Under the pieces are notes generated by a model. The model was not told the origin of the DNA. It worked only from the letters and a program-made list of their open reading frames with translations, and ran no database searches. The translations under genes were made by a program, and so were the position numbers. DNA of 64,000 nt from Novosphingobium sp. B1 (lineage in GTDB: Bacteria > Pseudomonadota > Alphaproteobacteria > Sphingomonadales > Sphingomonadaceae). Within the stretch, counting starts at the first letter, position 1; the number at the start of each line of letters is the position of its first letter. Positions 16,461 through 24,596 of the stretch are shown here, one piece after another. The DNA lies in contig NZ_FWXL01000002.1 in NCBI RefSeq assembly GCF_900176395.1, positions 1 through 64,000 on the forward strand, given 5' to 3'.

Positions 16461-16885
16461 GCCTGACCCTCCACGCCGCCCAGACCATCGTCACCGCAGC
16501 GCTGGCCGAGGCGCGGTCGCGCAGTGCGAGGCCGCTTGCGGTGATTGTGCTTGATGCAGGAGGCCTCCCTGTCGCCTTTGCGCGCGAGGACGGGGCAAGC
16601 CTGTTCCGCCATGATATCGCCCGCGCCAAGGCGATGGGCGCGCTGGGCATGGGCGATGATACCCGCATCCTGGCCGAACGAGCCAAAGGAAATCCCGCCT
16701 TCTTCCAGAGCGTAAGCGTGGCGGTGGGTGGCAATATCGCCTTCTCGCCTGGCGGCGTGCTGATCCGCGCGCGCGGCGCGATCATCGGTGCCGTGGGCAT
16801 CAGCGGCGATACCGGCGAGTGCGACGAGCTTTGCGCCTTTGCCGGTCTGAAGGCTGCAGGCTTCGATCTGGAGAACAACAAGTGA
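16457..16885 (+). CDS. GlcG/HbpS-family (DUF336) heme-binding-like protein
   Basis: 142 residues, overlapping the hydroxylase stop by four bases (ATGA). The GlcG/HbpS fold is indicated by VIVLDAGGLPVAFAREDGAS, GNIAFSPGGVLIRARGAIIG and AVGISGDTGECDELCA. Family members bind heme or small molecules and commonly accompany aromatic degradation operons; some act as chaperone-like or isomerase components. The exact role is unclear. Confidence 0.85.
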   Translation: MSLTLHAAQTIVTAALAEARSRSARPLAVIVLDAGGLPVAFAREDGASLFRHDIARAKAMGALGMGDDTRILAERAKGNPAFFQSVSVAVGGNIAFSPGGVLIRARGAIIGAVGISGDTGECDELCAFAGLKAAGFDLENNK

Positions 16886-17784
16886 AGTTGAGAAGCATCG
16901 AACTGGCCCTGCCCGATCCCGCTGGCGCGGCCGCGTGGATGGTCGACGTCTGGGGCCTCTATCCCGCCGAGGTGCGCGGGAGCGTGCATTACCTGCGCGG
17001 CACCGGCACGATGCCCTACCTTGTTGCGTTCGAGCAATCGGATGCCGAGTTCGTGCGCTCGACCACGTTCACCTGCTCCGACGCGGAACTTGCCGCGATC
17101 AAGGCCCGCGTGGCCGACAAGGGCTGGGCGGCAAGACCGGTGACCTCAACCGATCCGGGCGATGGCGCTGGCCTGCTCGTCGAACTACCCGAGGGCACGA
17201 TCCTGCGGTTCCTGGCCGGATCGAGCGAGGTTGATCCCATCGACGGCTTTTCCAAGGCCAGCAAGCGCGTCTCGCCGGTCAAGCTGACGCACGTGGTGTT
17301 CAACTCTACCGATGCCGAACTCCTGGGGCATGCCGTGGAGGACGTGCTCGATTTTCGCGTGTCGGACCGGACGAAGGGCATGGTCTTCGTGCGCTGCAAC
17401 GACAGCCACCATTCCACCGCCTTTGCCCGCGCCGGGTTCGCCAGCCTCAACCACGTGGCTTTCGAAATGGACGATCTCGACGCGGTGATGCGTGGCATTG
17501 GCTGGATGCGCGATAACGGCTTTACGCCCGCGTGGGGCCCGGGCCGCCATGGGCCGGGCGACAATGTCTATGCCTACTACATCGCGCCGTTCGGCCCGGT
17601 TATCGAATATTCGACCGCAGTCGAGAAGGTGCCGGCAGACTACCGCACCGGCGAGCCCGACGACTGGACCTGGCCCGACAATCGCATCGACCAGTGGGGC
17701 GTCTCGGACAAGGACTTTGCTCGCCTGCGCATTGCTGAAGAGCGCTTCCGTTGCCGTCGGGACTGGGACCCTCAACCACTTTGA
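16882..17784 (+). CDS. VOC-family extradiol-dioxygenase-like protein
   Basis: 300 residues from a GTG at 16882 that overlaps the preceding stop (GTGA). Two VOC modules. The catalytic-type module has LTHVVFNSTDAELL, SLNHVAFEMDDLDAVM and GPVIEYSTAVEKV, giving a His-His-Glu triad. Type I extradiol dioxygenases use it to bind Fe(II) and cleave catechols next to one hydroxyl. Its position right after the MhpA-like hydroxylase supports ring cleavage of that enzyme's product. Confidence 0.83.
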   Translation: MKLRSIELALPDPAGAAAWMVDVWGLYPAEVRGSVHYLRGTGTMPYLVAFEQSDAEFVRSTTFTCSDAELAAIKARVADKGWAARPVTSTDPGDGAGLLVELPEGTILRFLAGSSEVDPIDGFSKASKRVSPVKLTHVVFNSTDAELLGHAVEDVLDFRVSDRTKGMVFVRCNDSHHSTAFARAGFASLNHVAFEMDDLDAVMRGIGWMRDNGFTPAWGPGRHGPGDNVYAYYIAPFGPVIEYSTAVEKVPADYRTGEPDDWTWPDNRIDQWGVSDKDFARLRIAEERFRCRRDWDPQPL

Positions 17785-17893
17785 CTGCACCACTTTGAGA
17801 ATCGACAGACGAGGTTTCGTCGGCGGCGCGGCCGCCCTTGCGCTGGCAGGATCGGCGGTGCAGGCAAAAGGCGTCCTCAGGGGAGACAAGACC

Positions 17894-18727
17894 ATGGCCC
17901 GTTACATCAGCTTCCGCCGCCCCGACGGCACCCCCAGCTTCGGCCGCCTCGATGGCGAAACCGTGCATGACCTCGGCACACAAGGCGCAGCGGCGTGGCT
18001 CAAGGACGCCGTGGCCGGTGACCTTTCTGCGCTGGCCATTACGGCAACTTATCCTCGCGCCGACGTGCGCCTGCTGCCGCTGATCCCCAATCCGAACAAG
18101 ATCCTTTGCGTGGGCCTGAACTATGCCACCCACGTCGCCGAGACGGGGCGCGACCAAAAGGAATACCCCGCGATCTTCACCCGCTGGGCCGACAGCCTGA
18201 TCGCCGATGGCGAACCGCTGGTGCGCCCGCCCGAGACCACCCGCTTCGACTACGAGGGTGAGCTCGCCGTCGTCATCGGCAAAGGCGGCCGACGCATCTC
18301 GCGCGAAAATGCGCTGGAGCATGTCGCCGGGTATTCGGTATTCAACGATGGTTCGGTTCGGGACTGGCAGCGCCACAACATCCAGTTCACGCCCGGCAAG
18401 AACTTCCCCGGCACCGGCGGCTTCGGCCCGGCGCTCGTCACGTCTGACGAACTGCCCGATCTTGCCGCACAGCGCGTGCAGACCCGCATCAACGGCCAGC
18501 TCGTGCAGGACCAGCCTGTGTCGGACATGATCTGGGACATTGCCTTCGTGATCGAATACTGCTCGACTTTCACCACCTTGGAACCGGGCGACGTCATCGC
18601 CACTGGCACCCCCGGCGGCGTGGGAGACAAGCGCAACCCGCCGCTCTATATGAAGGCCGGAGACGTCGCAGAGATCTCGATCGGCAAGGTCGGCACACTG
18701 ACCAATCCTGTCATCGACGAGGCTTGA
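17894..18727 (+). CDS. Fumarylacetoacetate-hydrolase-family protein
   Basis: 277 residues from the ATG at 17894. The FAH core is clear: ILCVGLNYATHVAETGRD, then FDYEGELAVVIGK (metal Glu pair), VFNDGSVRDWQ and GDVIATGTPGGVG. Members hydrolyse C-C bonds of diketo acids or decarboxylate/hydrate ring-cleavage products. It closes the hydroxylase-dioxygenase-hydrolase series. Oddly, the frame stays open upstream and from a TTG at 17795 encodes a Tat-type leader (RRGFVGGAAALALAGSAVQA) in frame with the enzyme, so a longer exported form is possible. I chose the ATG because cytoplasmic FAH enzymes start there. Confidence 0.85.
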   Translation: MARYISFRRPDGTPSFGRLDGETVHDLGTQGAAAWLKDAVAGDLSALAITATYPRADVRLLPLIPNPNKILCVGLNYATHVAETGRDQKEYPAIFTRWADSLIADGEPLVRPPETTRFDYEGELAVVIGKGGRRISRENALEHVAGYSVFNDGSVRDWQRHNIQFTPGKNFPGTGGFGPALVTSDELPDLAAQRVQTRINGQLVQDQPVSDMIWDIAFVIEYCSTFTTLEPGDVIATGTPGGVGDKRNPPLYMKAGDVAEISIGKVGTLTNPVIDEA

Positions 18728-18733
18728 GGCGAA

Positions 18734-19183
18734 ATGGCGCTTGAACGCCCCATCCGGCGAGAGACACGCGCCAGCACGGTGATCAATGCGGTGCTGAGCG
18801 CCGTTTTCTTCCTCGCAGTATTCGGCACCGAGGCGCGCCTGCTTTCCTTTGGCGCGCCGGATCAACTGGCGCGTGATTTTCTGCCGCAAGGCGGCGTAAT
18901 CGCGCTGATGGCGACCTTGGTGCCGGCATTTCTGATCCGAAAGGCATTGCGCAGGCAAGGCAATGTCGGGCCAGCGACAGGCGCAATCCTGGGCCAAGCG
19001 GCACGATCGGTTGCCGCCGGATTGGCGTTAAGTGCGATGTTGATGGCTGTCTGTTTTTACGGGCCGGTAGCAGATGTCGACTGGGTGCGAGCGTTCGGGG
19101 CCAAGGTGATGTTCGGCGGCTTGCTGGGTGCTGCGATAACCAGATGGTCGCTGGGGCGACTGTTCGGACAGGAGCAAGGCTGA
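18734..19183 (+). CDS. Small integral membrane protein, unknown
   Basis: 149 residues starting 6 bp after the FAH stop. Four hydrophobic segments are visible (about 18-38, 53-68, 88-109 and 120-137), separated by short basic loops (RKALRRQG). No family recognised. Its place between two catabolic hydrolases suggests a role in the same operon, perhaps in transport or membrane association, but nothing in the sequence fixes this. Confidence 0.7.
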   Translation: MALERPIRRETRASTVINAVLSAVFFLAVFGTEARLLSFGAPDQLARDFLPQGGVIALMATLVPAFLIRKALRRQGNVGPATGAILGQAARSVAAGLALSAMLMAVCFYGPVADVDWVRAFGAKVMFGGLLGAAITRWSLGRLFGQEQG

Positions 19184-19184
19184 C

Positions 19185-20030
19185 ATGGACTACGCAAGAG
19201 CCATTGCCGCCATGGGGACCACGCTCGGGCCGCGAGTCGTCGAGGCCTGTCGCGACCTGTTCGATGCCGAGCAGCGTGATCTGGCCTCCCGCGTGGCGCC
19301 TGTGGCGATTGACTGCGTTTATGGGCCACATGAGCGCCACCGGCTTGATCTTTATCGCGCCAGTGACGAGCGCGATCTGCCGGTCGTGCTGTTCGTGCAT
19401 GGCGGGGGTTTTCGTCACGGCGACAAGGGCGACAATGGCTCCTGGCAGAACGCAGCGGTAGCCCGCACGATGGCGGAAGCCGGGTTTCTGGGTGTGGCGA
19501 TGAATTACCGCCTGCTGCCGAATGCGCGCTGGCCGGAAGGTGGCGAGGATGTGATTCAGGCCGTGGAGTGGCTGCGCAGCAATGCCGCTCGCCATGGTGG
19601 TAATCCGAACAGGATCGTCATCATTGGCACTTCGGCAGGCGCGGTGCACATCGCGACCGCCCTGAAGCTGAACGCCGACCTGCCGGTCGCAGGCGCGGTG
19701 CTGCTCTCAGGGCTTTATGGCTACACGCCGCTCGATGAGAAAGACGAGCCTTACTACGGTCCCAACCACGAATATGCCGGCAAGATGCCGCGCGAGGCCT
19801 TGGCTTCGACGAACGTGCCTCTGCTCGTTGCCTGCGCGCAGTTCGATCCGCCACGCTTCCAGGCGGAGTTTCTGGGCCTGATGAGAGAGCGCCTTGACAG
19901 GCATGGACACATGCCGCGCGCGGTCACGTTATCGGGACACAACCACTATTCGATGGCGATGCACATTGGCACATCCGATCGCCGACTTGCGGACGAAATA
20001 ATATCTTTTGTCAGAGGCTTGGAAGGGTGA
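19185..20030 (+). CDS. Alpha/beta hydrolase (carboxylesterase, HSL-like)
   Basis: 281 residues, starting one base after the membrane protein stop. It has the HGGGFRHGDKG oxyanion-hole motif, the GTSAGAVH nucleophile elbow and the C-terminal catalytic His in SGHNHYSMAMH, as in hormone-sensitive-lipase-type esterases. Such enzymes release acyl groups from phenolic or short-chain esters. It probably ends the aromatic operon that began at 13729. Confidence 0.85.
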   Translation: MDYARAIAAMGTTLGPRVVEACRDLFDAEQRDLASRVAPVAIDCVYGPHERHRLDLYRASDERDLPVVLFVHGGGFRHGDKGDNGSWQNAAVARTMAEAGFLGVAMNYRLLPNARWPEGGEDVIQAVEWLRSNAARHGGNPNRIVIIGTSAGAVHIATALKLNADLPVAGAVLLSGLYGYTPLDEKDEPYYGPNHEYAGKMPREALASTNVPLLVACAQFDPPRFQAEFLGLMRERLDRHGHMPRAVTLSGHNHYSMAMHIGTSDRRLADEIISFVRGLEG

Positions 20031-20107
20031 CCTCCCAATTTAGCTGAATTTTCGACAAATGCCGTCGCGCCCATTGCCAACCCTTTTCGGAGGGGCCCGC
20101 AGACATT

Positions 20108-20350
20108 ATGTCGGCAGGCATGGTAGCGTCCGAACTCGAAATGCTTCTCGTTTCCCGGCTGGTCCGCGAGATCGGCGGCACAGCGCAGTCCTGGCGCAAG
20201 GCTGTAGGGACAGTCATCGTCCGTGACCGGAAGACACACGCGCACTGCAACTGGGAAATTCGCCCTGGCGGTACGCAGGCCCAGCGCGCGGCGATCGAAC
20301 TGTTGCTCGATGACGTGAGGCTTCGCTATCCACTCGTGGCCGAAGGCTGA
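20108..20350 (+). CDS. Hypothetical protein (80 aa)
   Basis: Not recognised. It starts with the ATG at 20108, after GGAGGGG about 15 bp upstream. Codon use is coding-like, and the product is soluble with a central VGTVIVRDRKTHAHCNWEIR strand-rich part and a terminal helix (QRAAIELLLDDVRLRYP). It ends 5 bp before the convergent kup stop. Confidence 0.55.
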   Translation: MSAGMVASELEMLLVSRLVREIGGTAQSWRKAVGTVIVRDRKTHAHCNWEIRPGGTQAQRAAIELLLDDVRLRYPLVAEG

Positions 20351-20355
20351 GGCGA

Positions 20356-22257
20356 TCAAATCTCGACCTGGCTGCCCAGTTCGATGACGCGATTGGTCGG
20401 CAGCTTGAAGAATTCCATCGCGCTCTCGGCGTTGCGCACCATCCATGCAAATAGCTTCTCGCGCCAGATCGCCATGCCGGGACGGCTTGACGGAATGAGC
20501 GTCTGGCGGGCCAGAAAATAGCTGGTGTCAGACGGGCGCATCGCCCCGCCGGCACGCGTCTCGAGCGCCATCTCAGCGGGCAGATCTGCCTCGTCCATGA
20601 AGCCGAAGCGCAGCAGTATGCGATAGAAGCCGTTACTGAGGTCAATGACCTCGCGGCGGCGCGCAGCGGGAACGTGCGGCACGCCTTCGGTCACGACCGT
20701 CAGGATGATCACGCGCTCGTGCAATATCTGGTTGTGTTTCAGATTGTGGAGCAGCGCCGGCGGTACGCCTTCAGCACTCGATGTCAGAAAGATCGCATTT
20801 CCTGCCACGCGCTTGACCCGCCCGCTCGACGATTTGAGGAACAGTTCGATGTCCATTGCATCCTCGGCAAGCCTGTCGCGCACGAGGTTGCGGCCCGTCG
20901 CCCACGTCGTCAGCAGCGTGAATGCGACCGCCGCAACGAGCAGCGGAAACCAGCCGCCGTCAGGAATTTTCGTGACGTTCGAGGCAAAGTAAAGCCCGTC
21001 GATGAGGAGAAATCCGCCAGTTATGGTGATCGACGCCAGCGGCGGCCAACGCCACACCTTCCAGGTCAATATCCCCAACATGCAGGCGGTGATGAACATC
21101 GTTCCCGTGACGGCGATGCCATAGGCAGCTGCGAGGTTGCTCGAACTTCCGAAGCCGAGGACGAGCAGTATTACCAGCAGCAGCAGGAGCCAATTGACCA
21201 CCGGGATATAAATCTGGCCCGCCGCACTGGCGCTGGTGTGCAAGATCTTGAGCCGCGGCAGGAATCCCAGTTGCACGGCCTGTTGCGAGACAGAGAATGC
21301 TCCCGAGATGACCGCCTGACTGGCGATGATCGTGGCCATGGTGGCCAGTACGACTAGCGGCAGGCGTGCCCATTCGGGGGCGAGAAGGAAGAACGGGTTC
21401 TCCACCGCAGCCGGATTGGCGACGAGCAGTGCCGACTGTCCGAGATAGTTGATAAGAAGGCAAGGAAACGCGATGTAAAGCCATGATATCATGATGGCTT
21501 TTCGCCCGAAGTGCCCCATGTCGGCATAGAGCGCTTCAGCGCCCGTTACTGCCAGTACCACCGAGCCTAGCGCGAGGAAGGCAAGCTTTGGATCGATGAG
21601 GAAGAATTCCACCGCATAGTGCGGGCTCAACGCCCACAAGACCTCGGGCGCCTGCGCGATGTTCATCAGACCGAGCCCCGCTAGCACGATGAAATAGACA
21701 ATCATCACGGGGCCAAATAGCCGACCGACGACTGCTGTTCCGCGCGACTGGATTGCGAACAGCGCCACGAGGATGCCGATCGACAAGGGTAGTACCCATG
21801 CCGAAAAGGCGGGGTTGACCACACTAAGCCCTTCGACCGCCGACAGCACGGAGATCGCGGGCGTGATGATCGCGTCGCCATAGAACAGGGCCGTCGCGAT
21901 CACGCCGAGCATCGCAACGGCCGGCGTCCATCGACTTGTGCCGAGCTTTCGCCCGATCAGCGCGAGAAGCGCCAGACTGCCGCCCTCGCCCTTGTTGTCG
22001 GCGCGCAGGATCACGAAGACGTACTTGACCGTGACGATCAGCATCATCGTCCAGAATATCAGCGACAGCACGCCGAACACGTGCGGACGATCGACCGCCA
22101 AGGGATGGTGACCGATGAAGCTCTCTTTCAGCGCATAGAGTGGCGATGTGCCGATGTCGCCGAAGACAACGCCGATTGCCCCCAGTGCCAGCGCTGACAG
22201 CTTTTCACCGTGCTGTGCATGTTCGGACGGCACCTCGTCCAGGATAGCTTCGCTCAT
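20356..22257 (-). CDS. kup: Low-affinity potassium transporter Kup
   Basis: 633 residues, full length for the KUP/HAK/KT family. The N-terminal motif GAIGVVFGDIGTSPLYAL is diagnostic and is followed by about twelve membrane segments, conserved GDAIITPAISVLSAVEG, and a soluble C-terminal domain (from about 470). It takes up K+ by proton symport in the inner membrane. It is divergent from the kdp block, separated by a short region with repeats at 22298-22315, so low- and high-affinity potassium systems share one intergenic control region. Confidence 0.97.
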   Translation of the reverse strand: MSEAILDEVPSEHAQHGEKLSALALGAIGVVFGDIGTSPLYALKESFIGHHPLAVDRPHVFGVLSLIFWTMMLIVTVKYVFVILRADNKGEGGSLALLALIGRKLGTSRWTPAVAMLGVIATALFYGDAIITPAISVLSAVEGLSVVNPAFSAWVLPLSIGILVALFAIQSRGTAVVGRLFGPVMIVYFIVLAGLGLMNIAQAPEVLWALSPHYAVEFFLIDPKLAFLALGSVVLAVTGAEALYADMGHFGRKAIMISWLYIAFPCLLINYLGQSALLVANPAAVENPFFLLAPEWARLPLVVLATMATIIASQAVISGAFSVSQQAVQLGFLPRLKILHTSASAAGQIYIPVVNWLLLLLVILLVLGFGSSSNLAAAYGIAVTGTMFITACMLGILTWKVWRWPPLASITITGGFLLIDGLYFASNVTKIPDGGWFPLLVAAVAFTLLTTWATGRNLVRDRLAEDAMDIELFLKSSSGRVKRVAGNAIFLTSSAEGVPPALLHNLKHNQILHERVIILTVVTEGVPHVPAARRREVIDLSNGFYRILLRFGFMDEADLPAEMALETRAGGAMRPSDTSYFLARQTLIPSSRPGMAIWREKLFAWMVRNAESAMEFFKLPTNRVIELGSQVEI

Positions 22258-22297
22258 GACTTGGCAAATAGGCGCGAGCAGCGCGACTGCCCACGAA

Positions 22298-22315
22298 CTT
22301 TACGCAATCTTTACG
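22298..22315 (+). promoter_or_regulatory. Direct repeats CTTTACG at 11-bp spacing, candidate KdpE site
   Basis: CTTTACG occurs at 22298-22304 and 22309-22315, one helical turn apart, with a degenerate CTTAACG at 22341. OmpR-family response regulators such as KdpE bind such direct repeats as dimers. The site lies between kup and the first small kdp-operon ORF. Binding is inferred. Confidence 0.4.
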
Positions 22316-22396
22316 GGGCAGGCGATGTTCCCCGTGGAATCTTAACGGCAACCAGACGCACATGCCGTTCCGCACAGGAATTGCGGGACGCCCTCA

Positions 22397-22675
22397 ATGC
22401 TCGAAAAATTACACTTCGCGAGTGCCGGCACGATAGGCTTGGCCAAGGATATCGGCCTTCGCGCTTTCGGCGCACTCCTGCTTGCTGCAAGCTACGGCAT
22501 GGCGCTGCTCCTGCACCGCCAGCTCGCGACACCGCATCATGGCCAGGCCACGCTCGCGGATCTTGCCATTGTCGCGTCCGCCTTCGCGGCGCTCGTATCT
22601 GGCCTTGCCTTTGCCGTCGAGGGCGCTGGGCTGTTCCGCCTCGTGCCGATGCCCCCGCGCAGCTTTCTAACCTGA
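22397..22675 (+). CDS. Small membrane protein leading the kdp operon
   Basis: 92 residues. Two hydrophobic segments (FGALLLAASYGMALLL and LAIVASAFAALVSGLAFAV) with a short polar loop between. It precedes kdpF and the K+-ATPase genes on the same strand, with only 11 bp to the next ORF. No family recognised; it may be a small accessory subunit of the potassium system. Confidence 0.55.
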   Translation: MLEKLHFASAGTIGLAKDIGLRAFGALLLAASYGMALLLHRQLATPHHGQATLADLAIVASAFAALVSGLAFAVEGAGLFRLVPMPPRSFLT

Positions 22676-22686
22676 GAGGCTTCATA

Positions 22687-22770
22687 ATGTCCGACCTTGC
22701 CTGGCTGGCCCTGCTCGGCTGCCTTTTCCTGCTCACGCTTGCCTTCGTTCGTCTTTGCGAAAAGGCCTGA
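22687..22770 (+). CDS. 27-residue single-pass membrane peptide upstream of kdpF
   Basis: Reads MSDLAWLALLGCLFLLTLAF, then VRLCEKA. One hydrophobic helix ends in a CEK tail, preceded by a GAGAGG ribosome binding site. Small ORFs of this layout, distinct from kdpF, sit before kdpF in several proteobacterial kdp operons. Its function is not known. Confidence 0.6.
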   Translation: MSDLAWLALLGCLFLLTLAFVRLCEKA

Positions 22771-22780
22771 GGACACCGCC

Positions 22781-22870
22781 ATGACCACACCCCTGCTTCT
22801 TGCAGCCCTTACCGCTGCGGGCCTGCTTCTCTATCTCCTCGCCGCCTTGCTGCGGCCAGAACGTTTCTGA
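22781..22870 (+). CDS. kdpF: KdpF, small subunit of the K+-transporting ATPase
   Basis: 29 residues: one transmembrane helix ending in the diagnostic LLRPERF. KdpF stabilises the KdpFABC complex in the membrane. It starts 10 bp after the previous peptide and is followed at 22881 by kdpA. Confidence 0.92.
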   Translation: MTTPLLLAALTAAGLLLYLLAALLRPERF

Positions 22871-22880
22871 GGGGGCTGCG

Positions 22881-24584
22881 ATGACTATTGCCGGCTGGAG
22901 CCTCATACTCCTGTTCACTGCACTTACGGTGGCGCTCGCCAAACCTATCGGGTCATGGCTCTTTGCGCTTTATGAGGGGCGTAGCACTCCCCTCCATCGC
23001 GTGCTCGGCCCTCTCGAGCGCGGGTTCTACCGGCTATCCGGTATCCGGCCTGAGACTGAACAGGGCTGGCGCGCCTACGCGCTGCACATGCTGCTGTTCC
23101 AATTGGTGCTGACGGCATTCAGCTACGCGATCCTGCGGCTGCAAGCGATACTTCCGCTCAATCCACGAGGACTGGCCGGCGTTTCACCTGATGGCGCTCT
23201 GAATACGGCCGTATCGTTCGCCACAAACACCAATTGGCAGTGGTACTCTGGCGAAGCGACGCTCGGCAACCTGGCGCAGATGCTGGGCCTGACGATCCAT
23301 AACTTCCTCTCGGCCGCTACTGGCATCGCCATCGCCTTTGCCCTGTTCAGGGGCTTTGCGCGCTCGGAAGCCAGGACTGTCGGCAACTTCTGGGCCGATG
23401 TCACCCGCGTTACCCTCTACCTGCTGCTGCCGATTTGCGTGGTCTATGCCCTGTTCCTGGTCGGTTCGGGAGTTCCGCAGACTTTCACGTCAACGTTCGA
23501 CCTGACAACGCTTGAGGGCGTCAAGCAGACGCTGGTTCTTGGCCCCGTGGCAAGCCAGGAGGCCATAAAGATGCTCGGAACCAACGGTGGCGGCTTCTTC
23601 AATGCCAATAGCGCCCATCCGTTCGAGAATCCGACCGCGCTGACCAATCTCGTCCAGATGCTCTCGATCTTCGCCATCGGCTCGGGCTTGACCTATTGCT
23701 TCGGCAAGGCCGTCGGCAACACGCGCCAGGGCTGGGCAATCCTCACGGCGATGATGGTGCTGTTCCTCGCCGGCGTCAGCGTCACCTACTGGCAGGAAGC
23801 AGTCGGCAATCCCGTGCTGCATCAGCTTGGCGTGGCTGGCGGCAACATGGAGGGCAAGGAAGTCCGCTTCGGGATCGCCGCCAGCGCGCTGTTCTCGGTC
23901 GTGACGACGGCGGCCTCGTGCGGCGCGGTCAACGCCATGCATGACAGCTTCACCGCATTGGGTGGCATGATCCCGCTGTTCAACATGCAGCTGGGCGAGA
24001 TCGTCGTCGGTGGCGTGGGTGCCGGCATCTACGGCTTCCTCCTGTTCGCCCTGCTTGCCGTCTTCATCGCCGGCCTCATGGTTGGACGCACGCCCGAGTA
24101 TGTCGGCAAGAAGATCGAGGCGCGCGAGGTCAAGCTCGCCGTGCTGGCAATCGCCATGCTGCCGCTGTGCATCCTGGGCTTTACAGCGCTAAGCGCGGTC
24201 CTGCCTTTGGGCCTGGCTGGTCCGCTCAACAAGGGGCCGCACGGCTTCAGCGAGATACTCTATGCCTTCACCTCGGGCACGGCAAACAATGGTTCGGCCT
24301 TCGCCGGGCTGACCGCCGGGACGCCGTGGTACAATGGCCTGCTCACCATTGCGATGTGGATCGGGCGCTTCTTCATCATCGTGCCAGCCTTGGCCATCGC
24401 CGGAAGCCTTGCCGCCAAGAAGCACACGCCCGAGACGGCAGGTTCATTCCCGACGACGGGTCCACTGTGGATCGGCCTGCTGGTTGGCATAATCCTTATC
24501 GTCGGCGGGCTCACCTTCCTGCCCAGCCTCGCTCTCGGCCCAGTCGCGGATCACCTCGCGATGGTCTCCGGCCAGCTGTTCTGA
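22881..24584 (+). CDS. kdpA: KdpA, potassium-binding subunit of the K+-ATPase
   Basis: 567 residues from the ATG at 22881 (GGGGG upstream). The four selectivity-filter-like loops are visible, for example [50 protein letters not shown] and [13 protein letters not shown]. It binds K+ from the periplasm and passes it to KdpB. Full length and in order for kdpFABC. Confidence 0.97.
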   Translation: MTIAGWSLILLFTALTVALAKPIGSWLFALYEGRSTPLHRVLGPLERGFYRLSGIRPETEQGWRAYALHMLLFQLVLTAFSYAILRLQAILPLNPRGLAGVSPDGALNTAVSFATNTNWQWYSGEATLGNLAQMLGLTIHNFLSAATGIAIAFALFRGFARSEARTVGNFWADVTRVTLYLLLPICVVYALFLVGSGVPQTFTSTFDLTTLEGVKQTLVLGPVASQEAIKMLGTNGGGFFNANSAHPFENPTALTNLVQMLSIFAIGSGLTYCFGKAVGNTRQGWAILTAMMVLFLAGVSVTYWQEAVGNPVLHQLGVAGGNMEGKEVRFGIAASALFSVVTTAASCGAVNAMHDSFTALGGMIPLFNMQLGEIVVGGVGAGIYGFLLFALLAVFIAGLMVGRTPEYVGKKIEAREVKLAVLAIAMLPLCILGFTALSAVLPLGLAGPLNKGPHGFSEILYAFTSGTANNGSAFAGLTAGTPWYNGLLTIAMWIGRFFIIVPALAIAGSLAAKKHTPETAGSFPTTGPLWIGLLVGIILIVGGLTFLPSLALGPVADHLAMVSGQLF

Positions 24585-24596
24585 GGACAACTCCCA

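Noticed and set aside
22326..22341. parS-like sequence TGTTCCCCGTGGAATC between kup and kdp
   Set aside because: Only 13 of 16 positions match the alphaproteobacterial consensus I recall, and it is not a good palindrome; position beside kdp gives no support.
22687..22770. 27-residue peptide considered as KdpF
   Set aside because: The next ORF (22781-22870) has the diagnostic LLRPERF ending of KdpF, so the first peptide was listed separately.
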